The notes beneath the pieces were generated by a model. It had not been told where the DNA came from, did not search any database, and saw only the letters and a program-made list of their open reading frames with translations. The position numbers and the translations under genes are program-made. This document shows, piece after piece, positions 33,420-41,745 of a stretch of 64,000 bases of DNA. This DNA comes from Gottfriedia acidiceleris. GTDB lineage: Bacteria > Bacillota > Bacilli > Bacillales > Bacillaceae_G. The stretch covers positions 1,488,001 through 1,552,000 of the forward strand of contig NZ_CP096034.1 of assembly GCF_023115465.1 (NCBI RefSeq), written 5' to 3'. Position 1 is the first letter of the stretch. Each line of letters starts with the position of its first letter.

Positions 33420-33577
33420 ACAACTCAGTTCGTTCCGTACGATCAATTGTTATTGATTCAAAACCAAGTATGGAAATGATTGGTATAACATCGCCAACTT
33501 TGGGAATCTTAAGTGGAGGCAATTCGGTTCGAAAGCGAGATGAAAAATTGAAATGGATGAATTCGAGTCTCAATTAA
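33404..33577 (+). CDS. Possible 57-residue ORF overlapping ridA and cdaS
   Basis: The frame starts with ATG inside the last codons of the RidA gene and ends 25 bases inside cdaS. The translation (MGSKLNNSVRSVRSIVIDSK, then MIGITSPTLGILSGGNSV) looks protein-like. The ribosome site is weak (GAAG). It would link translation of the RidA gene and cdaS. Not recognised. Confidence 0.35.
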   Translation: MGSKLNNSVRSVRSIVIDSKPSMEMIGITSPTLGILSGGNSVRKRDEKLKWMNSSLN

Positions 33578-34179
33578 ATCCCACTGTAAGAAAAAATATA
33601 ACAAAAACACTATCTCAACTTAATTTAAAAATCGAGGGCATGATTGGAAGAATTGAAAATAAAGGATGCGGCATTTTAACTGAATTTGAAAATATCCATC
33701 GGGTATTTAATAATTTACAAATGGATGCAGCCTCATTTTATTTGAATTCATATCTTTCTCCGTATACTGATATCTTTGAAGAATTGACAATCACAGTTCA
33801 ACACTTATCCAAACGCAAACATGGAGGATTAATTGTTGTAAAAAGAGACGACTCACTTGAAGAATTAATGAGTTCAGGGATCCACGTCGGTGCAAAACTT
33901 TCTCCAGCATTACTAGAATCGATTTTTTATCCAGGTAGCCCGTTACATGACGGAGCAGTACTAGTTGAAAATAACATGATCATTTCAGCAGGTAATGTAC
34001 TTCCACTTTCTAAAATTACATACGATAATAAAAAACTTGGAACTAGGCACCGAGCAGCAGTTGGAATTTCTGAACAAAGCGATGCACTTGCCCTAGTTGT
34101 ATCAGAAGAAACAGGAAATATATCTTTCGCTTATAAAGGAAGCTTATATCCTGTTAAATATGGGGAACCTATTCATTAA
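33553..34179 (+). CDS. cdaS: Sporulation-specific diadenylate cyclase CdaS
   Basis: CdaS makes c-di-AMP from two ATP during sporulation. An N-terminal two-helix inhibitory region (residues 1-65) is followed by the DAC domain with GGLIVVKRDD, the DGA motif in PLHDGAVLV and the RHR motif in GTRHRAAVGISE. The length of 208 residues equals B. subtilis CdaS (YojJ). The helical N-terminus and lack of membrane segments exclude CdaA and DisA. A terminator (34185-34210) follows. The partner phosphodiesterase PgpH is at 57.5 kb. Confidence 0.94.
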   Translation: MDEFESQLNPTVRKNITKTLSQLNLKIEGMIGRIENKGCGILTEFENIHRVFNNLQMDAASFYLNSYLSPYTDIFEELTITVQHLSKRKHGGLIVVKRDDSLEELMSSGIHVGAKLSPALLESIFYPGSPLHDGAVLVENNMIISAGNVLPLSKITYDNKKLGTRHRAAVGISEQSDALALVVSEETGNISFAYKGSLYPVKYGEPIH

Positions 34180-34184
34180 AACTG

Positions 34185-34210
34185 AACGATCATTTTTGAT
34201 CGTTTTTTTG
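34185..34210 (+). terminator. Terminator after cdaS
   Basis: AACGATCA pairs with TGATCGTT around a TTT loop, followed by a run of T. Confidence 0.8.
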
Positions 34211-34281
34211 ATTGGCTCTGTTAAGGTGGAATGTTGATTTTCTCTAACTGTCTGGATTGTTGTATAAAAATATTAAAATAT

Positions 34282-34303
34282 ATCAATTTTTTTTGATTAT
34301 AAT
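34282..34303 (+). promoter_or_regulatory. ArsR operator 1 overlapping the ars promoter
   Basis: ATCAATTTTTTTTGAT (34282-34297) lies directly against a TATAAT -10 (34298-34303). The same 16-mer recurs between arsR and arsI. ArsR bound here would block RNA polymerase until As(III) releases it. Confidence 0.7.
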
Positions 34304-34372
34304 ACATTGCATTTATTTGGTAAATTAACCTATACTTAATTCATCAAGAAAATTTGATGAAGGAGAAAGAAT

Positions 34373-34699
34373 ATGACTGGTTTGACACAACAGTTCCAGA
34401 AATATGAGCAGAAATTCAAAGCGTTATCTGATCAGAAGCGTCTTGAAATCATGTATGAGCTTTGTCAAAGAGGAAGTACATGCGTATGTGATTTAACTGA
34501 AGCGTTTGATATGACACAATCAAAGCTTTCGTATCATTTGAAAATCTTACTGGATGCAGGGCTTATTGTAAAAGAGACGAAAGGTACATGGAGCTATTAT
34601 GACTTGAACGACACAGAAGTTAACAACTTGCTATCAGAAGAGCTTTGTTGTATTTTCCAAAAATCAGATAACGGTAAACGTAACAGTAATTGTTGTTAA
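34373..34699 (+). CDS. arsR: Arsenical resistance repressor ArsR
   Basis: A 108-residue winged-helix SmtB/ArsR-family repressor. The metal site follows the CVCDL pattern in STCVCDLTEAF, preceding the recognition helix SKLSYHLKILLDAGL. Further Cys at the C-terminus (ELCC and NCC) may add ligands. It heads the operon and is flanked by two copies of its probable operator. AAGGAGAAAG precedes the ATG. Confidence 0.93.
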   Translation: MTGLTQQFQKYEQKFKALSDQKRLEIMYELCQRGSTCVCDLTEAFDMTQSKLSYHLKILLDAGLIVKETKGTWSYYDLNDTEVNNLLSEELCCIFQKSDNGKRNSNCC

Positions 34700-34711
34700 A
34701 TTTTTTAATCA

Positions 34712-34735
34712 TTAAATCAATTTTTTTTGATTTAA
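34712..34735 (+). promoter_or_regulatory. ArsR operator 2 between arsR and arsI
   Basis: The arms TTAAATCAA and TTGATTTAA form a 9-bp inverted repeat, with the core 16-mer identical to operator 1. It may set the ratio of arsR to the resistance genes or serve a second promoter. Confidence 0.6.
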
Positions 34736-34742
34736 CAAAATA

Positions 34743-35159
34743 ATGGAGGAATTCTGTATGAAATATGTTCATGTAGGAGTTAACGTAACAAATTTAGAGG
34801 CATCAATCGCTTTTTATAAAAAGGTATTTGGTATAGCACCTGTGAAAGTAAAAGAAGAGTATGCTAAATTCCTGTTAGAAAATCCAGGTCTTAATTTCAC
34901 TCTCAATGTCCGGGATCAAGTTGAGGGTAATCAAGTAAATCACTTTGGTTTTCAAGTTGAAACATCTGAAGAAGTCTTATTTCATAAGAAAAGACTAGAA
35001 AAAGAAGGTTTCTTTGTACGTGAAGAAATAAATACAACTTGTTGTTATGCAGTTCAAGATAAGTTTTGGGTAACGGATCCAGACTCAAATGAGTGGGAAT
35101 TCTTCTATACAAAATCAGATAGTGAAGTTCAAAAAATAGAAAATACTTCTTGTTGTTAA
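34743..35159 (+). CDS. arsI: ArsI/CadI family VOC protein (C-As lyase)
   Basis: A 138-residue vicinal-oxygen-chelate protein in the position held by yqcK in the B. subtilis ars operon. Metal-binding residues are in HVGVNVTNLEAS, NHFGFQVET and SNEWEFFY. The cysteine pair NTTCCYAVQDKFWV is the arsenical-binding motif of ArsI, which demethylates methylarsenite using Fe(II). The start codon may be the ATG 15 bases inside (34758), where GGAGG precedes it; the frame opens at 34743. Confidence 0.9.
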   Translation: MEEFCMKYVHVGVNVTNLEASIAFYKKVFGIAPVKVKEEYAKFLLENPGLNFTLNVRDQVEGNQVNHFGFQVETSEEVLFHKKRLEKEGFFVREEINTTCCYAVQDKFWVTDPDSNEWEFFYTKSDSEVQKIENTSCC

Positions 35160-35183
35160 GTAAAAGGAGAAAAGGAGAAAAGA

Positions 35184-36227
35184 ATGAAACGATTATCATT
35201 TTTAGACAGATATTTAACCCTTTGGATATTCGTAGCAATGGCAATTGGGATAATTCTTGGCATTTCAACCCCTGGATTTGTAGATAGCCTAAACAAATTA
35301 CAAGTTGGAACGACTTCAATACCTTTAGCTATCGGTTTGATTTTAATGATGTATCCGCCACTTGCTAAAGTTCGTTATGAAGAGATCGGAAGAGTATTTA
35401 AAGATGTAAAAGTATTATTTCTATCATTAATTCAAAATTGGTTAATTGGACCAGTATTAATGTTTTTATTAGCAATTATCTTTTTGAGAGATTACCCAGA
35501 GTATATGGTTGGTTTAATTATGATTGGTTTAGCACGATGCATTGCGATGGTGATCGTATGGAATGATTTAGCTGATGGTGATCGTGAATATGCAGCTAGC
35601 TTAGTAGCCTTTAACTCTATTTTCCAAATGATCTTCTTCTCAGTTTACGCATATTTCTTCGTAACAGTATTACCAAAAATTTTTGGTTTAGAAGGTATGT
35701 CAATCGATATTACAATGCCAGAAGTTGCAAAATCGGTTTTTATCTATTTAGGAATTCCATTTTTAGCAGGACTATTTACAAGATTGATTCTTGTAAAGGC
35801 GAAAGGGAGAGATTGGTATGAAAAAGAATTTATTCCTAAAATTAGTCCAATTACGTTAATTGCATTATTGTTTACAATTATTGTGATGTTCTCATTGAAG
35901 GGAGAAGTAATTGTAGAACTTCCTTTGGATGTTGTACGTATCGCAATTCCTTTATTAATCTATTTCATCATTATGTTCTTTGTTTCTTTCTATTTAGGGA
36001 AGAAATCGGGGGCAAGTTATGGCGTTTCAACAACTTTAGCTTTCACAGCTGGAAGTAATAATTTTGAATTAGCAATTGCAGTTGCAGTTGGAGTGTTTGG
36101 AATTAATTCAGGCTCAGCATTTGCAGCAGTAATCGGTCCATTGGTTGAAGTACCGGTAATGATTGCATTGGTTAACGCAGCGTTGTGGATGAGAAGAAAA
36201 TATTTTGCAAAAGAAACAACAATATAA
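35184..36227 (+). CDS. arsB: Arsenite efflux permease Acr3
   Basis: A 347-residue carrier with ten predicted membrane segments of the ACR3 family (often named arsB in Bacillus). The first helix [15 protein letters not shown], the conserved cysteine in [19 protein letters not shown] and [17 protein letters not shown] are diagnostic. It exports As(III) using the proton gradient. It lies between the lyase and the reductase. Confidence 0.95.
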   Translation: MKRLSFLDRYLTLWIFVAMAIGIILGISTPGFVDSLNKLQVGTTSIPLAIGLILMMYPPLAKVRYEEIGRVFKDVKVLFLSLIQNWLIGPVLMFLLAIIFLRDYPEYMVGLIMIGLARCIAMVIVWNDLADGDREYAASLVAFNSIFQMIFFSVYAYFFVTVLPKIFGLEGMSIDITMPEVAKSVFIYLGIPFLAGLFTRLILVKAKGRDWYEKEFIPKISPITLIALLFTIIVMFSLKGEVIVELPLDVVRIAIPLLIYFIIMFFVSFYLGKKSGASYGVSTTLAFTAGSNNFELAIAVAVGVFGINSGSAFAAVIGPLVEVPVMIALVNAALWMRRKYFAKETTI

Positions 36228-36250
36228 ATTTAAACAAAGGTGGAATACAC

Positions 36251-36658
36251 ATGGCAGATAACAAAAAAACAATTTACTTCTTATGTACAGGAAACTCCTG
36301 CCGTAGCCAAATGGCAGAAGCTTGGGGTAAACAATATTTGGGAAATGAATGGAATGTCTTATCAGCTGGGATCGAAGCACACGGTGTGAATCCAAATGCA
36401 ATTAAAGCAATGGATGAAGTTAACATCGATATCCGAAATCAAACTTCAGATGTAATCGATCAAACCATCTTAAACAATGCAGATTTAGTGGTGACTTTAT
36501 GTGGTCATGCGAATGATGTATGTCCAGTAACACCACCACATGTGAAACGAGTTCATTGGGGATTTGATGACCCAGCAGGTCAAGAATGGAGTGTATTCCA
36601 AAGAGTTCGTGATCAAATTGGACTTCGTATTAAACAGCTTGCTGAAACTGGAGAATAG
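36251..36658 (+). CDS. arsC: Arsenate reductase (thioredoxin-coupled) ArsC
   Basis: Reduces arsenate to arsenite for export. It is a low-molecular-weight phosphatase-like protein of 135 residues with the catalytic loop CTGNSCRSQ (Cys12) and the Cys pair in [10 protein letters not shown] that passes the disulfide to thioredoxin. The ATG at 36251 follows AAAGGTGG; the frame opens earlier inside acr3 but those residues are not ArsC-like. It is the last gene of the operon, followed by a terminator. Confidence 0.95.
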   Translation: MADNKKTIYFLCTGNSCRSQMAEAWGKQYLGNEWNVLSAGIEAHGVNPNAIKAMDEVNIDIRNQTSDVIDQTILNNADLVVTLCGHANDVCPVTPPHVKRVHWGFDDPAGQEWSVFQRVRDQIGLRIKQLAETGE

Positions 36659-36663
36659 AAAAA

Positions 36664-36688
36664 GAACCTTCTATCATAGAAGGTTCAT
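36664..36688 (+). terminator. Terminator of the ars operon
   Basis: GAACCTTCT pairs with AGAAGGTTC, followed by ATTTGTTTTC. Confidence 0.7.
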
Positions 36689-36689
36689 T

Positions 36690-36887
36690 TGTTTTCATTG
36701 ATCAACTAACTCACATTTTAGTTTAATAGAGCCATATATGGTCGCATTAGCATCGTTTATCGCAATCATGGATTCTGCATTGGATGTTATATTCATTTTC
36801 AATGGAAACAATATAAACACCGAAAAAGTTTAAGGTAAATTAAATAAAAATCAGAGTCTTCTCATTAAATAAGAGGGCTTTTTTTAT
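36690..36887 (+). other. Possible gene fragment and terminator
   Basis: One frame near 36735-36830 reads MVALASFIAIMDSALDV, which resembles the first helix of drug-efflux MFS proteins, but has no start context and stops soon. AGTCTTCT/AGAGGGCT with a T-run (36854-36885) is a terminator. It may be the residue of a deleted transporter gene. Confidence 0.3.
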
Positions 36888-36900
36888 GATATGAACACAT

Positions 36901-36919
36901 AGTTCGGTATAATCGAACT
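36901..36919 (+). promoter_or_regulatory. Inverted repeat AGTTCG-N7-CGAACT around a -10 box
   Basis: The repeat encloses TATAAT (36908-36913). A repressor bound here would sit on the -10 of a promoter about 130 bp before the SRPBCC gene. The -35 is poor. Confidence 0.4.
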
Positions 36920-37045
36920 AGTATTTGAAATTGTGGTGTTCCTCATGGTTTTAAAAGAAAATTAAACAAAAAAATAAAGATTGCTTGATTTATAAATTAA
37001 ACCGAATAGATAAAATTATAGCTTCAGGAAGGAAGATTAAAAATA

Positions 37046-37507
37046 ATGATCAAATGGAAAGAAGATATTGTTATTAATACAAATATCGAAAAAGTATGGA
37101 GTCTATTTTTAGATAAAAATATTAAGAAAATAATGCCAAAGGTTGAAGAGCATCATTTAATTTATAAAAATGAAAACGAAGTAGGTTCAAAGCATCAGCA
37201 AAGTTATAGAGAAGGAAAACGTGTAGAATCTTATATTGTTGAAACTTTGGCATACGAAGATACTGAATCATATAAAAAAAAGCAAATCCATTTCGTTTTA
37301 GCAAATGCATTTGAAACGAATCTGACATTTACATTAGAAAAAATCGACGATACACATACAAAATTTATTTATGAAGGCACGAATGTTGGAGTGAATTTTA
37401 TCGGACGAGCAATGTTAAAGCTAGCTAATCCAAAAGGGAATAATTTAAAAGTAGTAAATGAATTTTTACATAGAGTCGAACAAGAAGCTTTAAAGGGGCA
37501 GAATTAA
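37046..37507 (+). CDS. SRPBCC (START-like) family protein
   Basis: A 153-residue protein beginning IKWKEDIVINTNIEKVWSLF, the usual first strand and helix of the Bet v 1-like SRPBCC fold, with a C-terminal helix KVVNEFLHRVEQEA. Such proteins bind hydrophobic ligands in a central cavity. No substrate can be named. AGGAAGG lies upstream of the ATG. Confidence 0.82.
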   Translation: MIKWKEDIVINTNIEKVWSLFLDKNIKKIMPKVEEHHLIYKNENEVGSKHQQSYREGKRVESYIVETLAYEDTESYKKKQIHFVLANAFETNLTFTLEKIDDTHTKFIYEGTNVGVNFIGRAMLKLANPKGNNLKVVNEFLHRVEQEALKGQN

Positions 37508-37526
37508 TAGAAGCTTCTATACAACA

Positions 37527-37556
37527 AAAAGGAGAGCATCTACTACTCTCCTTTTT
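37527..37556. terminator. Bidirectional terminator
   Basis: AAAAAGGAGAG pairs with CTCTCCTTTTT between the converging SRPBCC and LLM genes. Confidence 0.8.
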
Positions 37557-37560
37557 AAAT

Positions 37561-38595
37561 TTATTTTGATACTTTACTTAATAATTCATATGAATATAAA
37601 CGTGCTGCATGATCGAAAACAGAACCATTTACCATAATCTCATCAGCTTTTGTTATATTTAAGACTGTTTGTAGTTTTTCAGTAACGGTTTCGATTGTAC
37701 CAATAGCAGATAGCTTCATTTGATTTTCAAGTGTTTCTTTTTCAAATGGACTCCAAATTTCATCCATATCGTCAACTGGTGGTTTTAAAAGAGCTGGTTT
37801 GCCACCACGAACTAAGTTTAAGAATGATTGTTGCTGTGTTGTGAAAAGTCTTTTTGCTTCTTGATCTGTATCAGCAACGACAACATTTAAGCCAATCATT
37901 GCATATGGTTCATCTAATACTTCAGAAGGTTTAAAGTTATTGTGATACAACTGCATTGCTTGGACTGTATAGTCTGGTGCGAAATGTGCTGCAAATGCAA
38001 ATGGTAAACCTAATTCAGCAGCTAACTGAGCACTAAAGCCACTTGATCCTAGTAACCAAATTGGAATATTTAAACCTTCACCAGGTACAGCTTGAACCGT
38101 TAAACTGCCAATTCCACCTGGCGGATTAAAGTAATTACGTAATTCCTCTAATTGAGCAGGGAAGTCTTCGTGGCTGCGTAAATCTCTACGTAACGCTCTT
38201 GTTGTTGACATATCACTACCAGGGGCACGACCTAATCCGAGATCAACACGACCTGGATGTAGTGATTCTAATGTACCAAATTGTTCCGCTATGACTAATG
38301 GAGCATGATTTGGTAACATGATGCCTCCCGAACCAACTCGAATCGTTGATGTACCACTTGCAATATGTCCAATTACAACCGAAGTAGCTGAACTTGCAAC
38401 TGCTGGCATATTATGATGTTCGGCAAACCAGTAACGGTGATATCCCCATTTTTCAGCATGCTGTGCTAAATCAAGACTATTTTTAAACGCATCAGCAGGA
38501 GTGCTTCCTTCAACAACTGGTGCTAAATCTAATACAGATAAAGGTATTTCACTTAAATTCTTAGCAACTTTATCTTGGAAACGATTATTCATCAT
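37561..38595 (-). CDS. LLM class flavin-dependent oxidoreductase (luciferase-like)
   Basis: A 344-residue TIM-barrel flavin monooxygenase. Landmarks are [44 protein letters not shown] and the FMN-binding [14 protein letters not shown]. This subgroup (MsnO8/YceB-like) commonly acts on small substrates with reduced FMN from a partner reductase, which is not encoded nearby. AGGAGGAAA precedes tandem ATG codons. Monocistronic. Confidence 0.9.
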   Translation of the reverse strand: MMNNRFQDKVAKNLSEIPLSVLDLAPVVEGSTPADAFKNSLDLAQHAEKWGYHRYWFAEHHNMPAVASSATSVVIGHIASGTSTIRVGSGGIMLPNHAPLVIAEQFGTLESLHPGRVDLGLGRAPGSDMSTTRALRRDLRSHEDFPAQLEELRNYFNPPGGIGSLTVQAVPGEGLNIPIWLLGSSGFSAQLAAELGLPFAFAAHFAPDYTVQAMQLYHNNFKPSEVLDEPYAMIGLNVVVADTDQEAKRLFTTQQQSFLNLVRGGKPALLKPPVDDMDEIWSPFEKETLENQMKLSAIGTIETVTEKLQTVLNITKADEIMVNGSVFDHAARLYSYELLSKVSK

Positions 38596-38807
38596 AAAAT
38601 TTTCCTCCTAAAAAACAATTTTCAATATATGGAAATAACGAGACGTTTTCATTTGATAAACTGTGTTTTAATTATATACAGTATGCTAAGATTATAGAAA
38701 ATCTCAAGACATAATACAAGCTTTTGAACTTGGAAATATTTATACAGGTAAACTTCATATGGTAACAAGAAGTATTTTTGGAAAAAAGAAAAAAAATTGT
38801 AAATAAA

Positions 38808-38837
38808 TGTATAGAATAAATTTTAAGAATCATACTA
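38808..38837 (+). promoter_or_regulatory. Sigma-G promoter of the SASP gene
   Basis: TGTATA (38808-38813), a 17-bp spacer and CATACTA (38831-38837) match the forespore sigma-G consensus. It lies about 55 bp before the SASP start codon. The region 38596-38807 shows no other gene. Confidence 0.75.
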
Positions 38838-38891
38838 TCTTTAATCTGATAAACAACATCAGAGCATCCAAAAGACAAAGGAGTCAACAAC

Positions 38892-39095
38892 ATGGCAAAC
38901 AGAAGATCTTCAAATCAATATGCTTCACCTAATGCAAGTTCAGCAATTGAGCAAATGAAGTTCGAAATAGCTTCTGAATTTGGAGTGCAGTTAGGACCAG
39001 ACACAACATCACGCGCTAACGGTTCAGTTGGTGGAGAAATTACGAAGCGTCTAGTTCAAATGGCAGAACAAAGCCTAGGCGGATACTCTCGTTAA
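38892..39095 (+). CDS. Small acid-soluble spore protein, alpha/beta type
   Basis: A 67-residue DNA-binding spore protein. The Gpr protease site is in [10 protein letters not shown], and the two conserved helices carry EQMKFEIA and [19 protein letters not shown]. These proteins saturate and protect spore DNA. A sigma-G promoter lies upstream and a terminator (39103-39138) follows. AAAGGAG precedes the ATG. Confidence 0.96.
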   Translation: MANRRSSNQYASPNASSAIEQMKFEIASEFGVQLGPDTTSRANGSVGGEITKRLVQMAEQSLGGYSR

Positions 39096-39102
39096 ATAAA
39101 AT

Positions 39103-39138
39103 TGAGGATGGAAAGCAAACTTTCTATCCTTTTTTTAT
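39103..39138 (+). terminator. Terminator of the SASP gene
   Basis: GGATGGAAAG pairs with CTTTCTATCC, followed by a T-run. Confidence 0.75.
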
Positions 39139-39264
39139 TGTCTAAAAACAACTAAATCCATCCATTAAATTGTTATCTACTTACAATTAAACAAGACTAA
39201 AAACTACTATATACTTGCAAGGGAAACAAAAACGGGTGATAATAATATCACTGGATGGTGATAA

Positions 39265-39717
39265 ATGATGTCAAGTTGTAAAAATTCCGTTACACCTAAG
39301 TGGTTCGGATTTGCTATTCAGGCATTAGTTTTACTAGCAACAACAGAAGGGGTTACACCAAGTAAAGCAATCGCAAAACATATTAGATCAGGTGTTTCAT
39401 TTATGAGAAGAATCATGGCTCCCCTCGTAAAAGAAAAAATAGTAGAAGCTAGAGAGGGACGAGATGGCGGCTATTTATTAGCTAAGTCACCTGAGGAAAT
39501 TACTTTAAAACAAGTCTACATTGCCCTACAAATGACGGAACCCCTATCAACTGCACTAATTGAATCCACATCTGACTGTACTAGTGGACGTGTAATGAAC
39601 AACGTATTTTCAGACTTTGCAATTGAAGCAGAAGAGCACTTACTTGGCTTTTTATGTAACTATACTTTGGCGGATTTTGTAAGACGTGCCAGTCATAAAA
39701 CGATCGAATCACTTTGA
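39265..39717 (+). CDS. Rrf2-family transcriptional regulator
   Basis: A 150-residue winged-helix regulator. FAIQALVLLATTEG and the recognition region HIRSGVSFMRRIMAPLVKEK followed by GRDGGYLLAKSPEEITLKQV are typical of Rrf2. Cysteines occur at SDCTSG and FLCNY, but not in the three-Cys cluster arrangement of IscR, so Fe-S binding is uncertain. It lies upstream of, but 660 bp from, catDE. Tandem ATG codons follow GATGGTGAT. A terminator (39720-39750) follows. Confidence 0.86.
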   Translation: MMSSCKNSVTPKWFGFAIQALVLLATTEGVTPSKAIAKHIRSGVSFMRRIMAPLVKEKIVEAREGRDGGYLLAKSPEEITLKQVYIALQMTEPLSTALIESTSDCTSGRVMNNVFSDFAIEAEEHLLGFLCNYTLADFVRRASHKTIESL

Positions 39718-39750
39718 AAATATCGTACATTTGGATGTACGATATTTTTA
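39718..39750 (+). terminator. Terminator after the Rrf2 gene
   Basis: AAATATCGTACAT pairs with ATGTACGATATTT around a short loop, with T following. Confidence 0.75.
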
Positions 39751-39810
39751 TTTTGTTGGGGAACTATTCGATTACATATAAAACTTTTAAATCTTTGAAT
39801 AACGAGTGAG

Positions 39811-39970
39811 GTGCAAATAAAAATCAAGAAACTACAATTAAAATTATCAAAACTCAATTAAAATAAGGTATCTGCAAATAAAAATACCAATTCTGCAATT
39901 AAAAACAATGAATCTGCAAAAATTTCAAATCTACAATTAAAAACAATGAAACTGCAAATAACAGTCATTC
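39811..39970 (+). repeat. 21-bp repeat array, locus 1 (about eight units)
   Basis: Units start with the core TGCAAATAAA or TGCAATTAAA and recur at 20-23 bp: 39811, 39833, 39853 (degenerate), 39872, 39893, 39914 (short), 39931, 39952. The consensus is close to CTGCAAWTAAAAAYAATGAA. The array lies in a 660-bp intergenic region. The same unit is found at 53706-53800 and, inverted, at 24826-24881. The 21-bp period equals two helical turns and also seven codons; parts read LQLKTMN in one frame, but no continuous gene results. Confidence 0.7.
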
Positions 39971-40332
39971 ATCATAAAAAACTAGTTAAAAAATCACATT
40001 ATTTTTTAACAATACCAATGAAGAACTCTTAATTCATCAAAAGACCAAGACATCTCCTCGAAAATGTCATAAAACCACAAGATAGTCACAAAGAAATTTA
40101 AAAAACATCAAACAGCCTCTTCATTTAATTTTTCTTTCAATTTAAAGTGAGGCTGGTTAAACATAAATAAAAAAATGCACTTGAAATAAGAACAGTTATC
40201 GCATATACTGTACTTAAATCAAACGCACTTACAAAAAGTAACCAACTAATATTAAGCGCATTATTTTTTTAAGTATTACTGTTTCTAAACTAAGAACAGT
40301 AAGGTTTCAGTAAAATATTCTAAAAATAACTG
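39971..40332 (+). other. Intergenic region with an orphan hairpin
   Basis: AGCCTCTTCATTTA pairs with TAAAGTGAGGCT (about 40113-40153), with no gene before it on this strand. A lone TACTTAA half-site is at 40210. Otherwise AT-rich and without ORFs. Confidence 0.4.
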
Positions 40333-40352
40333 TACTTAATTTAAGTTAAGTA
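40333..40352 (+). promoter_or_regulatory. TACTTAA-N6-TTAAGTA operator upstream of catDE
   Basis: A perfect 7-bp inverted repeat, 26 bp before the catD start. In B. subtilis, catDE is repressed by the DUF24/MarR-type sensors YodB and CatR at TACT...AGTA-type sites, so this is a likely quinone-responsive operator. Neither regulator gene is in the window. Confidence 0.55.
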
Positions 40353-40377
40353 AAAAACAAAAGGGAGAGATTTTTAA

Positions 40378-40737
40378 ATGAAATGGTTTACTCGAATTAT
40401 TCAAGGGATTTTAATTATTGCATTTCTAATGTCTGGATTTGTGAAATTAAGTGGCAATACTCAGATGTTACATGATTTTAAAGAGGTTTATGGTTATTCA
40501 AAAGGGATGATGTATACGATTGGTTCATTTGAGGTATTAGGTGCAATTGGTTTATTAGTTGGTTATTGGAAGTTGATAATAGGTAAGCTTGCTGCAGTAG
40601 GATTAGCAATTATTATGGTAGGCGCTGTATTTACTCATTTACATGCGGGTCAAGGCATGAGTGTTGCAATGGCTCCATTTGTTCTGTTAGTGTTAACATT
40701 AATTGTACTATTTACTAGAGGAGGTAAATTAAAATGA
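40378..40737 (+). CDS. catD: DoxX-family membrane protein (CatD-like)
   Basis: A 119-residue protein with four membrane helices; WFTRIIQGILIIAFLMSGFV and FKEVYGYSKGMMYTIGSFEV fit DoxX. It overlaps the downstream dioxygenase gene by four bases (ATGA), the same arrangement as catD-catE in B. subtilis, where the pair protects against catechol and quinones. GGGAGAG precedes the ATG. Confidence 0.85.
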   Translation: MKWFTRIIQGILIIAFLMSGFVKLSGNTQMLHDFKEVYGYSKGMMYTIGSFEVLGAIGLLVGYWKLIIGKLAAVGLAIIMVGAVFTHLHAGQGMSVAMAPFVLLVLTLIVLFTRGGKLK

Positions 40738-41597
40738 ATTTTCATCAAAAGCCAAAGGTTTATGCTCCAACAGTTGAATTAAAAGTTGCAAATTTAGAGC
40801 GTTCATTAGCGTTTTATCAAGAAGTTATCGGTTTAAAAGTTTTGGAACATTCAAGTACAAATGCTAGTTTAACTGCGGATGGGGTAAATGTTTTAATTAA
40901 ATTAGAGCAGCCAGACAATGTTACACCTAGAAATGAGCAAAATACAGGATTATATCATTTTGCCTTATTAGTACCTACTCGAAAAGATTTAGGTATTGTG
41001 CTTAAGCATCTGATTGAAACTAGAAATCCACTTCAAGGTGGTTCGGATCATTTAGTAAGTGAAGCAATCTATTTAGCGGATCCAGATATGAATGGTATTG
41101 AAATTTATACAGATCGTCCATCAGAGAATTGGCAATGGCATAATGAATATGTCGTTATGGATAGTAAACGATTAGATGTAGAAGGGCTTTTGGCACTTGC
41201 TGAGAATGAAGCTTTTTCAGGACTACCAAATGGAACAATTATGGGTCATATCCATTTACAAGTTTCTGATTTAAATAGCACGGAGAAGTTTTATTGTGAA
41301 GGGCTTGGATTTGATGTTGTAACGAAATATGGAAGTCAGGCATTATTTATTTCAACTGGCCGTTATCATCATCACATCGGTTTAAATACTTGGCATAGCG
41401 CAGGAGGGGTTGCACCTTCTGAACGCAGTGCAGGATTAAAGAATTTTACATTGCTATATCCAAGTGAAAAAGAAAAATCGGTGGTAGTAAATCGTTTAAA
41501 GAATATGGGAGCTTTTGTTTTTGTAGAAAATGACGTTACCTTTACAAAGGACCCTTCAGGCATAACAATCCAACTATTAGTTGGTAATGAAAAATAA
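40734..41597 (+). CDS. catE: Catechol 2,3-dioxygenase CatE
   Basis: A 287-residue two-domain VOC enzyme that cleaves catechol beside the hydroxyl groups. Each half starts with a VELKVANLERSLAFY-like or GHIHLQVSDLNSTEKFY strand-helix unit. The Fe(II) ligands are expected at the His of GHIHLQV, a His in GRYHHHIG and a Glu near the C-terminus. Length and order match B. subtilis CatE. It is translationally coupled to catD. Confidence 0.9.
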   Translation: MNFHQKPKVYAPTVELKVANLERSLAFYQEVIGLKVLEHSSTNASLTADGVNVLIKLEQPDNVTPRNEQNTGLYHFALLVPTRKDLGIVLKHLIETRNPLQGGSDHLVSEAIYLADPDMNGIEIYTDRPSENWQWHNEYVVMDSKRLDVEGLLALAENEAFSGLPNGTIMGHIHLQVSDLNSTEKFYCEGLGFDVVTKYGSQALFISTGRYHHHIGLNTWHSAGGVAPSERSAGLKNFTLLYPSEKEKSVVVNRLKNMGAFVFVENDVTFTKDPSGITIQLLVGNEK

Positions 41598-41621
41598 ACA
41601 GACAAAAAATTTGAGTATCAG

Positions 41622-41745
41622 ACTGATTGCAAGCGCTTGTCTTTCGAGGCGTGGGGTCTGGTAAACAGAGTTACCCTAGATGGTAAGGAGCACTGAAGAC
41701 AGGCGAAGCAACGAAGAAAGCGAGCGTTTGTCAACAGTCTGGAGA
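41622..41745 (+). repeat. Two-copy structured element, copy B
   Basis: The outer arms CAGACTG and CAGTCTG pair. Then TTG/CAA and CAAGCGCTTG.CTTTC with GAAAGCGAGCGTTTG continue to make a stem of about 25 bp with bulges. A central hairpin is TCT-GGTAA/TTACC-AGA. GAAGACAGGCG can compete for CGCTTGTCTT. Both outer blocks are shared with copy A at 16655-16766. A strong terminator follows directly. Confidence 0.6.

Noticed and set aside
39811-39970. CRISPR array
   Set aside because: Repeats are about 10-11 bp with degenerate spacers of about 10 bp; no cas genes nearby.
39890-40040. Heptad-repeat peptide (LQLKTMN units) encoded by the 21-bp array
   Set aside because: One frame stays open for part of the array but has no start, and indels of one to four bases break the frame; the other two arrays contain stops.
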